From Bombus terrestris (Eukaryota > Arthropoda > Insecta > Hymenoptera > Apidae): a DNA stretch of 64,000 bases. Positions 1 through 11,508 of the stretch are shown here, piece after piece. The notes beneath the pieces are model-generated. The model did not search any database and was not told the origin of the DNA. It worked only from the letters and a program-made list of their open reading frames with translations. Each line of letters starts with the position of its first letter. The first letter of the stretch is position 1. The position numbers and the translations under genes are program-made. The stretch is taken from positions 2,356,001 through 2,420,000 of the forward strand of contig NW_025963551.1 in assembly GCF_910591885.1 (NCBI RefSeq). The letters are read 5' to 3'.

Positions 1-278
1 AAATATTCGCACCAGCCCGAGGAGTCGGAAGTCTTTATCGCGTTGCCTACTGACAAAAGTTTACAGTTTATCAATAGTTTTACATAAATAGTAATATTTT
101 CACACAGTACAGTGCAACGTGAGGTCCGAAATCGCTGACAAATTGAGGTAATAACAGGAAATATATGCAAGGCAATATATGGTATATGTATAGCTTGGAA
201 ATTGTAATCGTTGCTCGCTCGCTCCGCTCGCTCGTAAGAATCTAGTCCAACCTCAGAACCGATCCGACACGTTCGCAA
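1..278. repeat. Partial monomer at the left edge
   Basis: The window opens inside a monomer, at the AAATATTCGCACCAGCCCGA block, and runs to the first phase mark at 278. It carries an unusual CTCAGAACCGATCC where most units read CTCACAACC or CTCCCAACC. The array therefore continues to the left of the window. Confidence 0.97.
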
Positions 279-3200
279 ATTTGAAATTAGTCCCCTCCTT
301 ATCGAATGGCGAACGTAAGAGGTATTGGTTTTAGGTTAGGCTAAAGTTTTCAAGCGAGCGCAGCGAGCGAGGATCGCGTAAAGGTGTGTCACAAACCAAC
401 GGTTTGGCACTTAGGGACATTGAAATATTCGCACCAGCCCGAGGAGTCGGAAGTCTTTATCGCGTTGCCTACTGACAAAAGTTTACAGTTTATCAATAGT
501 TTTACATAAATAGTAATATTTCCACATAGTACGGTGCAACGTAAGGTCCGAAATCGCTGACAAATTGAGGTAATAACAGGAAATATATGCAAGGCAATAT
601 AAGGAATATGTATAGCTTGGAAATTGTAATCGTTGCTCGCTCGCTCCGCTCGCTCGTAAGAATCTAGTGCAACCTCACAACCGATCCGACACGTTCGCAA
701 ATTTGAAATTAGTCGCCTCCTTATCGGATAACGAAAGCAAGAGGGATTGGTTTTAGGTTAGGCTATAGTTATCGGGCGAGCACAGGGAGCGAGGGACGCG
801 TAAGGGTGTGTCACAAACCAACGGTTTGTCACATAGGGTCATTGAAATATTCGCACCAGCCCCAGGAGCCGGAAGTCTTTATCGAATTGCGTACTGACAA
901 AAGTTTACAGTATATCAATATTTGTACATAAATAGTAATATTTTCACACAGTACAATGCAACGTGAGGTCCGAAATCACTGACAAATTGAGGTAATAATA
1001 GGAAATATATGGAGGGCAATATAAGATAAATGTATAGCTTGGAAATTGTAATCGTTGATCGCTCGCTCCCTTCGCTCGTAAGAATCTAGTGCAACCTCAT
1101 ATCCGATCCGACACGTTCGCAAATTTGAAATTAGTCGCCTCCTTATCGGATAACGAACACAAGAGGGATTGGTTTTAGGTTAGGCTATAGTTATCGATCG
1201 AGCACAGCGAGCGAGGGACGCATAAAGGTGTGTCACAAATCATCGGTTTATCACATAGGGACATTGAAATATTCGCACCTGCCCGAGGAGTAGGAAGTCT
1301 TTATCGAGTTGCCTACTGACAAAAGTTTACAGTTTATCAATAGTTTTACATAAATAGTAATATTTCCACATAGTACAGTTGCAGCGTGAGGTCCGAAATC
1401 GCTGACAAATTAAGGTAATAACAGGAAATATATGCACGGCACCATAAGGTATATGTATAGCTTGGAAATTGTAATCGTTGCTCGCTCGCTCCGCTCGCTC
1501 GTAAGAATCTAGTCCAACCTCCCAAACGATCCGACACGTTCGCAAATTTGAAATTAGTCCCCTCTTTATCGAATGGCGAACGTAAGAGATATTGGTTTTA
1601 GGTTAGGCTATAGTTTTCAAGCGAGCGCAGCGAGCGAGGGTCGCGTAAAGGTGTGTCACAAACCAACGGTTTGGCACTTAGGGACATTGAAATATTCGCA
1701 CCAGCCCGAGGAGTCGGAAGTCTTTATCGCGTTGCCTACTGACAAAAGTTTACAGTTTATCAATAGTTTTACATAAATAGTAATATTTCCACATAGTACG
1801 GTGCAACGTAAGGTCCGAAATCGCTGACAAGTTGTGGTAATAACAGGAAATATATGCAAGGCAATATAAGGTATATGTATAGCTTGGAAATTGTAATCGT
1901 TGCTCGCTCGCTCCGCTCGCTCGTAAGAATCTAGTGCAACCTCACAACCGATCCGACACGTTCGGAAATTTGAAATTAGTCGCCTGCTTATCGGATAACG
2001 AACGCAAGAGGGATTGGTTTTAGGTTAGGCTATAGTTATCGGGCGAGCACAGGGAGCGAGGGACGCGTAAGGGTGTGTCACAAACCAACGGTTTGTCACA
2101 TAGGGTCATTGAAATATTCGCACCAGCCCCAGGGGCCGGAAGTCTTTATCGAATTGCCTACAGACAGAAGTTTACAGTATATCAATATTTGTACATAAAT
2201 AGTAATATTTTCACACAGTACAGTGCAACGTGAGGTCCGAAATCGCTGACAAATTGAGGTAATAACAGGAAATATATGCAAGGCAATATAAGGTATATGT
2301 ATAGGTTGGAAATTGTAATCGTTGCTCGCTTGCTCCGCTCGCTCGTAAGAATCTAGTCCAACCTCCCAACCGATCCGACACGTTCGCAAATTTGAAATTA
2401 GTCCCCTCCTTATCGAATGGCGAACGTAAGAGATATTGGTTTTAGGTTAGACTATAGTTTTCAAGCGGGCGCAGCGAGCGAGGGTCGCGTAAAGGTGTGT
2501 CACAAACCAACGGTTTGGCACTTAGGGACATTGAAATATTCGCACCAGCCCGAGGAGTCGGAAGTCTTTATCGCGTTGCCTGCTGACTAAAGTTTACAGT
2601 TTATCAATAGTTTTACACAAATAGTAATATTTCCACATAGTACGGTGCCACGTAAGGTCCGAAATCGCTGACAAATTGAGGTAATAACAGGAAATATATG
2701 CAAGGCAATGTAAGGTATATGTATAGCTTGGAAATTGTAATCGTTGCTCGCTCGCTCCGCTCGCTCGTAAGAATCTAGTGCAACCTCACAACCGATCCGA
2801 CACGTTCGCAAATTTGAAATTAGTCGCCTCCTTATCGGATAACGAAAGCAAGAGGGATTGGTTTTAGGTTAGGCTATAGTTATCGGGCGAGCACAGGGAG
2901 CGAGGGACGCGTAAGGTCGTGTCACAAACCAACGGTTTGTCACATAGGGTCATTGAAACATTCGCACCAGCCCCAGGAGCCGGAAGTCTTTATCGAATTG
3001 CCTACAGACAAAAGTTTACAGTTTATCAATAGTTTTACATAAATAGTAATATTTCCACATAGTACAGTGCAACGTGAGGTCCGAAATCGTTGACAAATTG
3101 AGGTAATAACAGGAAATAAATGCAGGACAATATAAGATATATGTATAGCTTGGAAATTGTAATCGTTGATCGCTCGCTCCCTTCGCTCGTAAGAATCTAG

Positions 3201-4689
3201 TGCAACCTCACATCCGATCCGACACGTTCGCAAATTTGAAATTAGTCGCCTCCTTATCGGATAACGAACACAGGAGGGATTGGTTTTAGGTTAGGCTATA
3301 GTTATCGATCGAGCGCAGCGAGCGAGGGACGCATAAAGGTGTGTCACAAACCAACGGTTTGTCACATAGGGACATTGAAAAATTCGCACCAGCACTAGGA
3401 GTCGGAAGTCTCTATCGAGTTGCCTACTGACCAAAGTTTACAGTTTATCAATAGTTTTACATTAATAGTAATATTTTCACACAGTACGGTGCAACGTGAG
3501 GTCTGAAATCGCTGACAAAATTAGGTAATAATAGGAAATATATGCAGGACAATATAAGATATATGTATAGCTTGGAAATTGTAATCGTTGCTCGCTCGCT
3601 CCGCTCGCTCGTAAGAATCTAGTCCAACCTCCCAAACGATCCGACACGTTCGCAAATTTGAAATTAGTCCCCTCTTTATCGAATGGCGAACGTAAGAGAT
3701 ATTGGTTTTAGGTTAGGCTATAGTTTTCAAGCGAGCGCAGCGAGCGAGGGACGCATAAAGGTATGTCACAAACCAACGGTTTGTCACATATGGTCATTGA
3801 AATATTCGCACCTGCCCGAGGAGTAGGAAGTCCTTATCGAGTTGCCTACTGACAAAAGTTTACAGTTTATCAATACTTTTACATAAATAGTAATATTTCC
3901 ACATAGTACAGTGCAACGTGAGGTCCGAAATCGTTGACAAATTGAGGTAATAACAGGAAATATATGCAAGGCAATATAAGGTATATGTATAGCTTTGAAA
4001 TTGTAATCGTTGATCGCTCGCTCCCCTCGCTCGTAAGAATCTAGTCCAACCTCCCAACCGATCCGACACGTTCGCAAATTTGAAATTAGTCCCCTCCTTA
4101 TCGAATGGCGAACGTAAGAGGTATTGGTTTTAGGTTAGGCTATAGTTTTCAAGCGAGCGCTGCGAGCGAGGGACGCATAAAGGTATGTCACAAACCAACG
4201 GTTTGTCACATAGGGTCATTGAAATATTCGCACCAGCCGGAAGTCTTTATCGAATTGCCTACTGACAAAAGTTTACAGTATATAAATATTTGTACATAAA
4301 TAGTAATATTTTCACACAGTACAGTGCAACGTGAGGTCCGAAATCGCTGACAAATTGAGGTAATAATAGGAAATATATGCAGGACAATATAAGATATATG
4401 TATAGCTTGGAAATTGTAATCGTTGCTCGCTCGCTCCGCTCGCTCGTAAAAATCTAGTCCATCCTCCCAACCGATCCGACACGTTCGCAAATTTGAAATT
4501 AGTCCCCTCCTTATCGAATGGCGAACGTAAGAGATATTGGTTTTAGGTTAGGCTATAGTTTTCAAGCAAGCGCAGCGAGCGAGGGTCGCGTAAAGGTGTG
4601 TCACAAACCAACGGTTTGGCACTTAGGGACATTGAAATATGCGCACCAGCACTAGGAGTCGGAAGTCTCTATCGAGTTGCCTACTGACC
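279..4689. repeat. Heterogeneous monomers, left zone
   Basis: About ten and a half monomers with many private substitutions, for example GGAGGGCAATATAAGATAAA near 1011-1030 and GGTCGTGTCAC near 2916. I found no long stretch in which a block of several units repeats cleanly with its order kept. One unit (ending 1545) has the extra T, and the unit ending 4490 has the 9-bp deletion. Adjacent units differ visibly more than corresponding units of the HORs at the right. No other feature is present. Confidence 0.85.
4231..4245. repeat. 9-bp deletion junction in a 413-bp monomer
   Basis: The usual CACCAGCCCCAGGAGCCGG is shortened to CACCAGCCGG. In the long form AGCC occurs twice, nine bases apart, and exactly one AGCC plus the intervening CCAGG is lost. 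That is the outcome expected from slippage between short direct repeats. The same junction occurs at about 10130-10140 and, with CCGTAAG in place of CCGGAAG, at about 13501-13510. These three sites explain the only 413-bp units in the window. Confidence 0.9.
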
Positions 4690-6956
4690 AAAGTTTACAG
4701 TTTATCAATAGTTTTACATTAATAGTAATATTTTCACACAGTACGGTGCAACGTGAGGTCTGAAATCGCTGACAAAATTAGGTAATAATAGGAAATATAT
4801 GCAGGACAATATAAGATATATGTATAGCTTGGAAATTTTAATCGTTGCTCGCTCGCTCCGCTCGCTCGTAAAAATCTAGTCCAACCTCACAACCGATCCG
4901 ACACGTTCGAAAATTTGAAATTAGTCCCCTCCTTATCGAATGGCGAACGTAAGAGATACTGGTTTTAGGTTAGGCTATAGTTTTCAAGCAAGCGCAGCGA
5001 GCGAGGGTCGCGTAAAGGTGTGTCACAAACCAACGGTTTGGCACTTAGGGACATTGTAATATTCGCACCAGCCCGAGGAGTCGGAAGTCTTTATCGCGTT
5101 GCCTACTGACAAAAGTTTACAGTTTATCAATAGTTTTACATAAATAGTAATATTTTCACACAGTACAATGCAACGTGAGGTCCGAAATCGCTGACAAATT
5201 GAGGTAATAATAGGAAATATATGCAGGACAATATAAGATATATGTATAGCTTGGAAATTGTAATCGTTGCTCGCTCGCTCCGCTCGCTCGTAAGAATCTA
5301 GTCCAACCTCACAACCGATCCGTCACGTTCGCAAATTTGAAATTAGTCGCCTCCTTATCGGGTAACGAACGCAACAGGGATTGGTTTTAGGTTAGGCTAT
5401 AGTTATCGGGCGAGCACAGGGAGCGAGGGACGCGTAAGGGTGTGTCACAAACCAACGGTTTGTCACATAGGGTCATTGAAATATTCGCACCAGCCCCAGG
5501 AGCCGGAAGTCTTTATCGAATTGCCTACAGACAAAAGTTTACAGTATATCAATATTTGTACATAAATAGTAATATTTTCACACAGTACAATGCAACGTGA
5601 GGTCCGAAATCGCTGACAAATTGAGGTAATAACAGGAAATATATGCAAGGCAATATAAGGCATATGTATAGCTTGGAAATTGTAATCGTTGCTCGCTCGC
5701 TCCGCTCGCTCGTAAGAATCTAGTCCAACCTCCCAACCGATCCGACACGTTCGCAAATTTGAAATTAGTCCCCTCCTTATCGGATAACGAAAGCAAGAGG
5801 GATTGGTTTTAGGTTAGGCTATAGTTATCGGGCGAGCACAGGGAGCGAGGGACGCGTAAGGGTGTGTCACATACCAACGGTTTGTCACATAGGGTCATTG
5901 AAATATGCGCACCAGCCCCACGAGCCGGAAGTCTTTATCGAATTGCGTACTGACAAAAGTTTACAGTATATCAATATTTGTACATAAATAGTAATATTTT
6001 CACACAGTACAGTGCAACGTGAGGTCCGAAATCGTTGACAAATTGAGGTAATAACAGGAAATATATGCAGGACAATATAAGATATATGTATAGCTTGGAA
6101 ATTGTAATCGTTGATCGCTCGCTCCCTTCGCTCGTAAGAATCTAGTGCAACCTCACATCCGATCCGACACGTTCGCAAATTTGAAATTAGTCGCCTCCTT
6201 ATCGGATAACGAACACAGGAGGGATTGGTTTTAGGTTAGGCTATAGTTATCGATCGAGCGCAGCGAGCGAGGGACGCATAAAGGTGTGTCACAAACCAAC
6301 GGTTTGTCACATAGGGACATTGAAAAATTCGCACCAGCACTAGGAGTCGGAAGTCTCTATCGAGTTGCCTACTGACCAAAGTTTACAGTTTATCAATAGT
6401 TTTACATTAATAGTAATATTTTCACACAGTACGGTGCAACGTGAGGTCTGAAATCGCTGACAAAATTAGGTAATAATAGGAAATATATGCAGGACAATAT
6501 AAGATATATGTATAGCTTGGAAATTGTAATCGTTGCTCGCTCGCTCCGCTCGCTCGTAAAAATCTAGTCCATCCTCCCAACCGATCCGACACGTTCGCAA
6601 ATTTGAAATTAGTCCCCTCCTTATCGAATGGCGAACGTAAGAGATATTGGTTTTAGGTTAGGCTATAGTTTTCAAGCGAGCGCAGCGAGCGAGGGACGCA
6701 TAAAGGTATGTCACAAACCAACGGTTTGTCACATAGGGTCATTGAAATATTCGCACCTGCCCGAGGAGTAGGAAGTCCTTATCGAGTTGCCTACTGACAA
6801 AAGTTTACAGTTTATCAATACTTTTACATAAATAGTAATATTTCCACATAGTACAGTGCAACGTGAGGTCCGAAATCGTTGACAAATTGAGGTAATAACA
6901 GGAAATATATGCAAGGCAATATAAGGTATATGTATAGCTTGGAAATTGTAATCGTT

Positions 6957-6978
6957 GCTCGCTCGCTCCGCTCGCTCG
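6957..6978. repeat. Left GC-rich arm (tandem CGCTC/GCTC units)
   Basis: This stretch is built from GCTC and CGCTC repeats and includes CTCGCTCGCTCCGCTCGC at 6958-6975. Its reverse complement matches the right arm at 7098-7115 at 17 of 18 positions. Other monomers carry different alleles here: GATCGCTCGCTCCCCTCG, GATCACTCGCTCCCCTCG and GCTCGATCGCTGCGCTCGC. The last restores the one mismatched position but introduces another. Confidence 0.9.
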
Positions 6979-7002
6979 TAAGAATCTAGTCCAACCTCCC
7001 AA

Positions 7003-7029
7003 CCGATCCGACACGTTCGCAAATTTGAA
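7003..7029. other. Nearly invariant box of the monomer with CAAATTTG palindrome
   Basis: The stretch reads CCGATCCGACACG followed by TTCGCAAATTTGAA and changes very little in the units I compared, whereas flanking segments exist in several alleles. Its core, CAAATTTG at 7020-7027, is a perfect 8-base palindrome. Rare changes are ATCTGACACG, ATCTGACGCG, ATCCGGCACG, ATGCGACACG and TTCGAAAATTTG. Conserved boxes in satellites are often protein-binding sites; no known binding motif is recognised here, so function is only inferred. Confidence 0.65.
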
Positions 7030-7074
7030 ATTAGTCCCCTCCTTATCGAATGGCGAACGTAAGAGATATTGGTT

Positions 7075-7084
7075 TTAGGTTAGG
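7075..7084. repeat. Doubled TTAGG (telomere-like) motif in each monomer
   Basis: TTAGGTTAGG sits in GGTTTTAGGTTAGGCTATAG, which is present in nearly every unit. TTAGG is the telomeric repeat of many insects. Variants include TTCAGGTTAGG (about 32385, 36608, 39142 and 46322), TTAGGTCAGG (about 26052), TTGGGTTAGG (12130, 20989) and TTAGGTTTGG (about 14231 and 15077). Only two pentamers occur per unit, so this is not a telomere and may be coincidence. Confidence 0.75.
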
Positions 7085-7097
7085 CTATAGTTTTCAA

Positions 7098-7115
7098 GCG
7101 AGCGCAGCGAGCGAG
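7098..7115. repeat. Right GC-rich arm, inverted relative to the left arm
   Basis: The sequence GCGAGCGCAGCGAGCGAG is the inverted counterpart of 6958-6975, with one mismatch, across a spacer of 122 bases. The pair could form a long stem in single-stranded DNA or RNA. Other monomers have a weaker arm, GGCGAGCACAGGGAGCGAGG, or an intermediate one, CGATCGAGCGCAGCGAGCGA, so potential pairing strength varies along the array. Confidence 0.88.
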
Positions 7116-9347
7116 GGTCGCGTAAAGGTGTGTCACAAACCAACGGTTTGGCACTTAGGGACATTGAAATATTCGCACCAGCCCGAGGAGTCGGAAGTCT
7201 TTATCGCGTTGCCTACTGACAAAAGTTTACAGTTTATCAATAGTTTTACATTAATAGTAATATTTTCACACAGTACGGTGCAACGTGAGGTCTGAAATCG
7301 CTGACAAAATTAGGTAATAATAGGAAATATATGCAGGACAATATAAGATATATGTATAGCTATGAAATTTTAATCGTTGCTCGCTCGCTCCGCTCGCTCG
7401 TAAAAATCTAGTCCAACCTCACAACCGATCCGACACGTTCGAAAATTTGAAATTAGTCCCCTCCTTATCGAATGGCGAACGTAAGAGATACTGGTTTTAG
7501 GTTAGGCTATAGTTTTCAAGCAAGCGCAGCGAGCGAGGGTCGCGTAAAGGTGTGTCACAAACCAACGGTTTGGCACTTAGGGACATTGTAATATTCGCAC
7601 CAGCCCGAGGAGTCGGAAGTCTTTATCGCGTTGCCTACTGACAAAAGTTTACAGTTTATCAATAGTTTTACATAAATAGTAATATTTTCACACAGTACAA
7701 TGCAACGTGAGGTCCGAAATCGCTGACAAATTGAGGTAATAATAGGAAATATATGCAGGACAATATAAGATATATGTATAGCTTGGAAATTGTAATCGTT
7801 GCTCGCTCGCTCCGCTCGCTCGTAAGAATCTAGTCCAACCTCACAACCGATCCGTCACGTTCGCAAATTTGAAATTAGTCGCCTCCTTATCGGGTAACGA
7901 ACGCAACAGGGATTGGTTTTAGGTTAGGCTATAGTTATCGGGCGAGCACAGGGAGCGAGGGACGCGTAAGGGTGTGTCACAAACCAACGGTTTGTCACAT
8001 AGGGTCATTGAAATATTCGCACCAGCCCCAGGAGCCGGAAGTCTTTATCGAATTGCCTACAGACAAAAGTTTACAGTATATCAATATTTGTACATAAATA
8101 GTAATATTTTCACACAGTACAATGCAACGTGAGGTCCGAAATCGCTGACAAATTGAGGTAATAACAGGAAATATATGCAAGGCAATATAAGGCATATGTA
8201 TAGCTTGGAAATTGTAATCGTTGCTCGCTCGCTCCGCTCGCTCGTAAGAATCTAGTCCAACCTCCCAACCGATCCGACACGTTCGCAAATTTGAAATTAG
8301 TCCCCTCCTTATCGGATAACGAAAGCAAGAGCGATTGGTTTTAGGTTAGGCTATAGTTATCGGGCGAGCACAGGGAGCGAGGGACGCGTAAGGGTGTGTC
8401 ACATACCAACGGTTTGTCACATAGGGTCATTGAAATATGCGCACCAGCCCCACGAGCCGGAAGTCTTTATCGAATTGCGTACTGACAAAAGTTTACAGTA
8501 TATCAATATTTGTACATAAATAGTAATATTTTCACACAGTACAGTGCAACGTGAGGTCCGAAATCGTTGACAAATTGAGGTAATAACAGGAAATATATGC
8601 AGGACAATATAAGATATATGTATAGCTTGGAAATTGTAATCGTTGATCGCTCGCTCCCTTCGCTCGTAAGAATCTAGTGCAACCTCACATCCGATCCGAC
8701 ACGTTCGCAAATTTGAAATTAGTCGCCTCCTTATCGGATAACGAACACAGGAGGGATTGGTTTTAGGTTAGGCTATAGTTATCGATCGAGCGCAGCGAGC
8801 GAGGGACGCATAAAGGTGTGTCACAAACCAACGGTTTGTCACATAGGGACATTGAAAAATTCGCACCAGCACTAGGAGTCGGAAGTCTCTATCGAGTTGC
8901 CTACTGACCAAAGTTTACAGTTTATCAATAGTTTTACATTAATAGTAATATTTTCACACAGTACGGTGCAACGTGAGGTCTGAAATCGCTGACAAAATTA
9001 GGTAATAATAGGAAATATATGCAGGACAATATAAGATATATGTATAGCTTGGAAATTGTAATCGTTGCTCGCTCGCTCCGCACGCTCGTAAAAATCTAGT
9101 CCATCCTCCCAACCGATCCGACACGTTCGCAAATTTGAAATTAGTCCCCTCCTTATCGAATGGCGAACGTAAGAGATATTGGTTTTAGGTTAGGCTATAG
9201 TTTTCAAGCGAGCGCAGCGAGCGAGGGACGCATAAAGGTATGTCACAAACCAACGGTTTGTCACATATGGTCATTGAAATATTCGCACCTGCCCGAGGAG
9301 TAGGAAGTCCTTATCGAGTTGCCTACTGACAAAAGTTTACAGTTTAT

Positions 9348-10394
9348 CAATAGTTTTACATAAATAGTAATCTTTCCACATAGTACGGTGCAACGTAAGG
9401 TCCGAAATCGCTGACAAATGGAGGTAATAACAGGAAATATATGCAAGGCAATATAAGGTATAGGTATAGCTTGGAAATTGTAATCGTTGCTCGCTCGCTC
9501 CGCTCGCTCGTAAGAATCTAGTCCAACCTCACAACCGATCCGGCACGTTCGCAAATTTGAAGTTAGTCCCCTCCTTATCGGATAACGAAAGCAAGAGGGA
9601 TTGGTTTTAGGTTAGGCTATAGTTATCGGGCGAGCACAGGGAGCGAGGGACGCTTAAGGGTGTGTCACAAACCAACGGTTTGTCACATAGGGTCATTGAA
9701 ATATTCGCACCAGCCCCAGGAGCCGGAAGTCTTTATCGAATTGCGTACTAACAAAAGTTTACAGTATATCAATATTTGTACATAAATAGTAATATTTTCA
9801 AACAGTACAATGCAACGTGAGGTCCGAAATCGCTGACAAATTGAGGTAATAGTAGGAAATATATCCAGGACAATAGAAGATATATGTATAGCTTTGAAAT
9901 TGTAATCGTTGATCGCTCGCTCCCCTCGCTCGTAAGAATCTAGTCCAACCTCCCAACCGATCCGACACGTTCGAAAATTTGAAATTAGTCCCCTCCTTAT
10001 CGAATGGCGAACGTAAGAGGTATTGGTTTTAGGTTAGGCTATAGTTTTCAAGCGAGCGCTGCGAGCGAGGGACGCATAAAGGTATGTCACAAACCAACGG
10101 TTTGTCACATAGGGTCATTGAAATATTCGCACCAGCCGGAAGTCTTTATCGAATTGCCTACTGACAAAAGTTTACAGTATATAAATATTTGTACATAAAT
10201 AGTAATATTTTCACACAGTACGGTGCAACGTGAGGTCCGAAATCGCTGACAAATTGAGGTAATAATAGGAAATATATGCAGGACAATATAAGATATATGT
10301 ATAGCTTGGAAATTGTAATCGTTGCTCGCTCGCTCCGCTCGCTCGTAAAAATCTAGTCCATCCTCCCAACCGATCCGACACGTTCGCAAATTTG
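9348..10394. repeat. Mosaic monomers, including a copy of 4105-4490
   Basis: Two and a half units linking two duplicated blocks. The part at 10004-10389, including the 9-bp deletion, is a near-identical copy of 4105-4490 at an offset of 5899 bp (14 units minus 9 bases). Nothing other than satellite is present. Confidence 0.82.
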
Positions 10395-11508
10395 AAATTA
10401 GTCCCCTCCTTATCGAATGGCGAACGTAAGAGATACTGGTTTTAGGTTAGGCTATAGTTTTCAAGCAAGCGCAGCGAGCGAGGGTCGCGTAAAGGTGTGT
10501 CACAAACCAACGGTTTGGCACTTAGGGACATTGTAATATTCGCACCAGCCCGAGGAGTCGGAAGTCTTTATCGCGTTGCCTACTGACAAAAGTTTACAGT
10601 TTATCAATAGTTTTACATAAATAGTAATATTTTCACACAGTACAATGCAACGTGAGGTCCGAAATCGCTGACAAATTGAGGTAATAATAGGAAATATATG
10701 CAGGACAATATAAGATATATGTATAGCTTGGAAATTGTAATCGTTGCTCGCTCGCTCCGCTCGCTCGTAAGAATCTAGTCCAACCTCACAACCGATCCGT
10801 CACGTTCGCAAATTTGAAATTAGTCGCCTCCTTATCGGGTAACGAACGCAACAGGGATTGGTTTTAGGTTAGGCTATAGTTATCGGGCGAGCACAGGGAG
10901 CGAGGGACGCGTAAGGGTGTGTCACAAACCAACGGTTTGTCACATAGGGTCATTAAAATATTCGCACCAGCCCCAGGAGCCGGAAGTCTTTATCGAATTG
11001 CCTACAGACAAAAGTTTACAGTATATCAATATTTGTACATAAATAGTAATATTTTCACACAGTACAATGCAACGTGAGGTCCGAAATCGCTGACAAATTG
11101 AGGTAATAACAGGAAATATATGCAAGGCAATATAAGGCATATGTATAGCTTGGAAATTGTAATCGTTGCTCGCTCGCTCCGCTCCCTCGTAAGAATCTAG
11201 TCCAACCTCCCAACCGATCCGACACGTTCGCAAATTTGAAATTAGTCCCCTCCTTATCGGATAACGAAAGCAAGAGCGATTGGTTTTAGGTTAGGCTATA
11301 GTTATCGGGCGAGCACAGGGAGCGAGGGACGCGTAAGGGTGTGTCACATACCAACGGTTTGTCACATAGGGTCATTGAAATATGCGCACCAGCCCCACGA
11401 GCCGGAAGTCTTTATCGAATTGCGTACTGACAAAAGTTTACAGTATATCAATATTTGTACATAAATAGTAATATTTTCACACAGTACAGTGCAACGTGAG
11501 GTCCGAAA
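10395..11508. repeat. Partial third copy of the 4690-9347 block
   Basis: This segment matches about 7450-8563 at an offset of 2945 bp. It shares GAGATACTGG, CATTGTAATATTCG, ATCCGTCACG, GTGTCACATACC and GCACCAGCCCCACGAGCC. Private changes include CATTAAAATATTCG near 10952 and CCGCTCCCTCG near 11178. After about 11508 it switches to another monomer type. Confidence 0.83.

Larger units (their letters stand above)
4690..9347. repeat. Duplicated block at 2532-bp spacing (six monomers)
   Basis: The segment from about 4690 to 6815 reappears at about 7222 to 9347, an offset of exactly 2532 bp (6 x 422). Both copies share rare variants: CATTGTAATATTCG at about 5053 and 7585, ACCGATCCGTCACG at about 5315 and 7847, GTGTCACATACCAACGG at about 5865 and 8397, and GCACCAGCACTAGGAGTCGG at about 6331 and 8863. 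The match ends where 6815 has CAATACTTTT and the second copy has CAATAGTTTT. The stretch 6816-7221 belongs to the same repeat period but differs. Copies are near-identical with scattered single changes, such as GCTATGAAATTTT near 7359 against GCTTGGAAATTTT in the first copy. Confidence 0.87.

Noticed and set aside
1573..1776. Plus-strand frame starting at ATG in the GAATGGCGAACG module
   Set aside because: It does have an ATG, but it covers the arm, the hairpin and the AT-rich middle, ends by chance in TAA, and is lost in all units carrying the GGATAACG module. Its sequence is low in complexity at the arm.
6986..6990. Helitron-like terminus (CTAG followed by T) after a GC-rich stretch
   Set aside because: The GC-rich stretch is made of direct repeats and does not form the short hairpin expected just upstream of a Helitron 3' end, and no matching 5' end was seen.
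6601..7022. Internal dimer structure of the monomer (two related halves of about 211 bp)
   Set aside because: Apart from the inverted arms and a shared TTCGCA word, I see no similarity between the halves.
7075..7084. True telomeric repeat tract
   Set aside because: Only two TTAGG pentamers occur per unit and they never expand into a run.
7171..7188. CENP-B-box-like stretch ATTCGCACCAGCCCGAG
   Set aside because: It matches seven of the nine core positions of the mammalian box, but about one such match is expected by chance in a monomer when both strands are scanned, and other unit types match worse.
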